Part shown: piece after piece, positions 5,574 to 6,765 of the stretch | How positions within the stretch are numbered: the stretch's first letter is position 1 | Layout of the letters: each line of letters begins with the position of its first letter | Assembly (NCBI GenBank): GCA_937895975.1 | Contig: CALBLG010000133.1 | Location: 1-6,765 of the forward strand | Direction: 5' to 3' | DNA length: 6,765 nt | DNA from: an uncultured Slackia sp. | Lineage (GTDB): Bacteria; Actinomycetota; Coriobacteriia; Coriobacteriales; Eggerthellaceae | Notes under the pieces: model-generated | Seen by the model: the letters and a program-made list of their open reading frames with translations, nothing else | What the model was told of the DNA's origin: nothing | Databases searched by the model: none | Made by a program: the position numbers and the translations under genes

Positions 5574-5619
5574 TATAATGAAGAAACCCCAGTCGCCCAT
5601 AAGCGAGCTGGGGTTTCTT
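5574..5619. terminator. Bidirectional terminator between convergent genes
   Basis: A 12-bp stem, AAGAAACCCCAG (5581-5592) with CTGGGGTTTCTT (5608-5619), has a further TCGC/GCGA pairing inside. Both strands end the hairpin with TTTCTT, so it can stop transcription of the DUF5692-type gene (plus) and of the MFS gene (minus). A TATAAT at 5574-5579 adjoins it. Confidence 0.65.
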
Positions 5620-5655
5620 GCATACCGAAGCGTTTGCGCGCCGATTTGCTCGACA

Positions 5656-5690
5656 TTCCCTGGGACGGGGGATAGCCCCTGCCCCAGGAA
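5656..5690. repeat. GC-rich palindrome, possibly REP-like
   Basis: A 35-base hairpin of about 15 pairs: TTCC/GGAA outside, TGGG/CCCA in the middle, GGGG/CCCC at the tip, with loop ATAG (5672-5675) and one bulge and one mismatch. No T-run follows on either strand, so it is not a typical terminator. Its form recalls the short GC-rich palindromes scattered in many actinobacterial genomes, but only one copy is in the window. Confidence 0.4.
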
Positions 5691-5730
5691 CATTTCCGCG
5701 CATCAGCCTGCGCCACACGCCATGGGATAG

Positions 5731-5788
5731 GAAAGCGTCCCCCATCTCGGGGCACCCCACGATTGCATGCCCGCTTAGCGACGCTTTC
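5731..5788 (-). other. Inverted repeat spanning the MFS stop codon
   Basis: GAAAGCGTC (5731-5739) is a perfect inverted copy of GACGCTTTC (5780-5788), which lies in the last codons of the MFS gene. The 40-base loop contains a small CCCC/GGGG hairpin (5740-5752). It could stabilise the 3' end of the MFS transcript; no T-run is present. Confidence 0.35.
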
Positions 5789-6765
5789 TGGGCAACAGCA
5801 GCGCGCCGGCAACGCACCCCGCAGCAATCGCTGCCGCCAACACCGTAAACGACACGCCAAAGCCGTGCGCGTCCACGCCAAGCTCGTTGCTCGACGCCGC
5901 CGCCATAATCGCGATGAGCCCCGAAGACAGGAGCGAACTGATGAGTTGGCGCGTCGACGTGATGATAGCCGTACCCTGCGCCATGTCGTCGAGCGCAAGC
6001 TGTTTGCTGGCATACGCCGTCATGGGCATCATCAGACAGGCGACGCCGCAAATGCGCACGCCATAGAGCGCCGTAACCACCCATGCGGGCGTTGCCGCGT
6101 CGCACGCCACGAACGCAAGCGTGCCCGCGACCAGCAAAGCGCAGCCCGCATACAGAAGCGGCCGCGGCCCACGGGCGTCCAAGATGCGCCCTGTGACGGG
6201 ATTGAGAAAGCCCAGCAGCACCGCACCCGGCAAAATGACCAGGCCCGAAACGGCCGCCGAATACCCCTGCACGTCTTGCACGAACAGCGGCACCATGATC
6301 GAAGCTGATAGAAACGACAGCTGGCCCACAATAACCAAGCCCACGCCCACCGTGAAGTTGCGGTTCTTGAAACACGACAGCTTCAGCAGCGGGTTGGGAA
6401 TGCGCAGCTGCCGACGCGCGAACAGCACAAGCAGCGCCACGCCCGCGGCCAAAGCAGCCGCAGCCACCGAAGCATGCCCCGCCCCCTCGGCAAACGACAT
6501 GCCCACAAATACCAGCACGAAGCCCAGGCAGAACAACACGGCCGAAGCCGCGTCGAAGTGCTTGTGGCTCGAGAGGCTGCGCATCACATTCGGCAGAAAC
6601 GGAACCGTAAGCGCGATAACCGCCACGCCTACCGCGGCAAGCGCCACGAACACCGCACGCCAGCCCCACACATCAATGATCACGCCCGAAATGGTAGGGC
6701 CAATCGCAGGCGCGAACCCGATGATCACGCCCACCAGCCCCATCGCGCGGCCGTATTGGCTTTTG
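5775..6765 (-). CDS. MFS multidrug-type exporter, DHA2-like (5' end outside window)
   Basis: The visible part is about 329 residues, the C-terminal two-thirds of a major facilitator transporter; the frame is still open at the window end, so roughly 130-180 N-terminal residues are missing. Near the cut, RAMGLVGV leads into GFAPAIGPTISG, the antiporter motif C typical of drug:proton exporters with 12 or 14 helices (QacA/EmrB/DHA2 type). A basic cytoplasmic linker (about MRSLSSHKHFD), hydrophobic helices, a second basic loop (ARRQLRIPNPLLKLSCFKNRNF) and a TGRILDARGPRPLL loop like MFS motif A in the second half follow. The tail ends in PRKRR. The likely role is proton-driven efflux of a small organic compound; the substrate cannot be inferred. 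The gene is convergent with the DUF5692-type gene and probably not in its operon. The methionine at 6743 is internal, not the start. Confidence 0.9.
   Translation of the reverse strand, partial: KSQYGRAMGLVGVIIGFAPAIGPTISGVIIDVWGWRAVFVALAAVGVAVIALTVPFLPNVMRSLSSHKHFDAASAVLFCLGFVLVFVGMSFAEGAGHASVAAAALAAGVALLVLFARRQLRIPNPLLKLSCFKNRNFTVGVGLVIVGQLSFLSASIMVPLFVQDVQGYSAAVSGLVILPGAVLLGFLNPVTGRILDARGPRPLLYAGCALLVAGTLAFVACDAATPAWVVTALYGVRICGVACLMMPMTAYASKQLALDDMAQGTAIITSTRQLISSLLSSGLIAIMAAASSNELGVDAHGFGVSFTVLAAAIAAGCVAGALLLPRKRR

Noticed and set aside
4369..6669. Long minus-strand open frame of 766 codons crossing two genes
   Set aside because: It is a shadow of the DUF5692-type gene and of the MFS gene in the wrong frame; no recognisable domain.
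1..6765. CRISPR array, tRNA, rRNA or insertion sequence
   Set aside because: No regularly spaced direct repeats, cloverleaf, rRNA-like sequence or transposase frame was found; the repeats present are isolated inverted repeats.

Overview
The window is GC-rich with dense GC-rich third positions. It carries a Tat-exported FAD flavoprotein, an FMN-binding lipoprotein and a DUF5692-type membrane protein. That combination is typical of gut Coriobacteriia (Eggerthella/Gordonibacter/Adlercreutzia-like); the taxon is an inference from gene content, not a proven assignment.

Layout: (1) Bases 1-301 are non-coding. They hold a probable rho-independent terminator for the minus-strand operon and two copies, in opposite orientation, of a hairpin element whose stem differs only by compensatory base changes. 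(2) Bases 302-3393 hold a tight minus-strand operon. In transcription order it encodes an FMN-binding lipoprotein, a Tat-secreted fumarate-reductase-like flavoprotein (2-bp gap), and a six-helix membrane protein of unknown function (12-bp gap). (3) Bases 3394-3651 are a comparatively AT-rich divergent control region with several inverted repeats, candidate promoters and operators. (4) Bases 3652-4245 encode a TetR-type regulator on the plus strand. (5) Bases 4246-4536 are a 291-bp non-coding stretch that can fold into an elaborate series of stems ending right at a strong ribosome binding site. (6) Bases 4537-5520 encode a polytopic DUF5692-type membrane protein. (7) Bases 5521-5774 lie between convergent genes and hold a bidirectional terminator and two other palindromes. 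(8) Bases 5775-6765 hold the C-terminal two-thirds of a DHA2-type MFS exporter on the minus strand; its 5' end lies outside the window.

Working model (inference): the lipoprotein carries covalently bound FMN and passes electrons outside the membrane to the secreted FAD protein. That protein reduces an unknown, probably diet- or host-derived, unsaturated compound. The divergent TetR protein senses the substrate or a relative and controls the operon. The membrane protein co-translated with the flavoprotein, and possibly the DUF5692 protein, would be accessory transport or membrane functions. The most unusual signals are non-coding: the covarying hairpin pair at the left edge, and the structured leader before the DUF5692-type gene.
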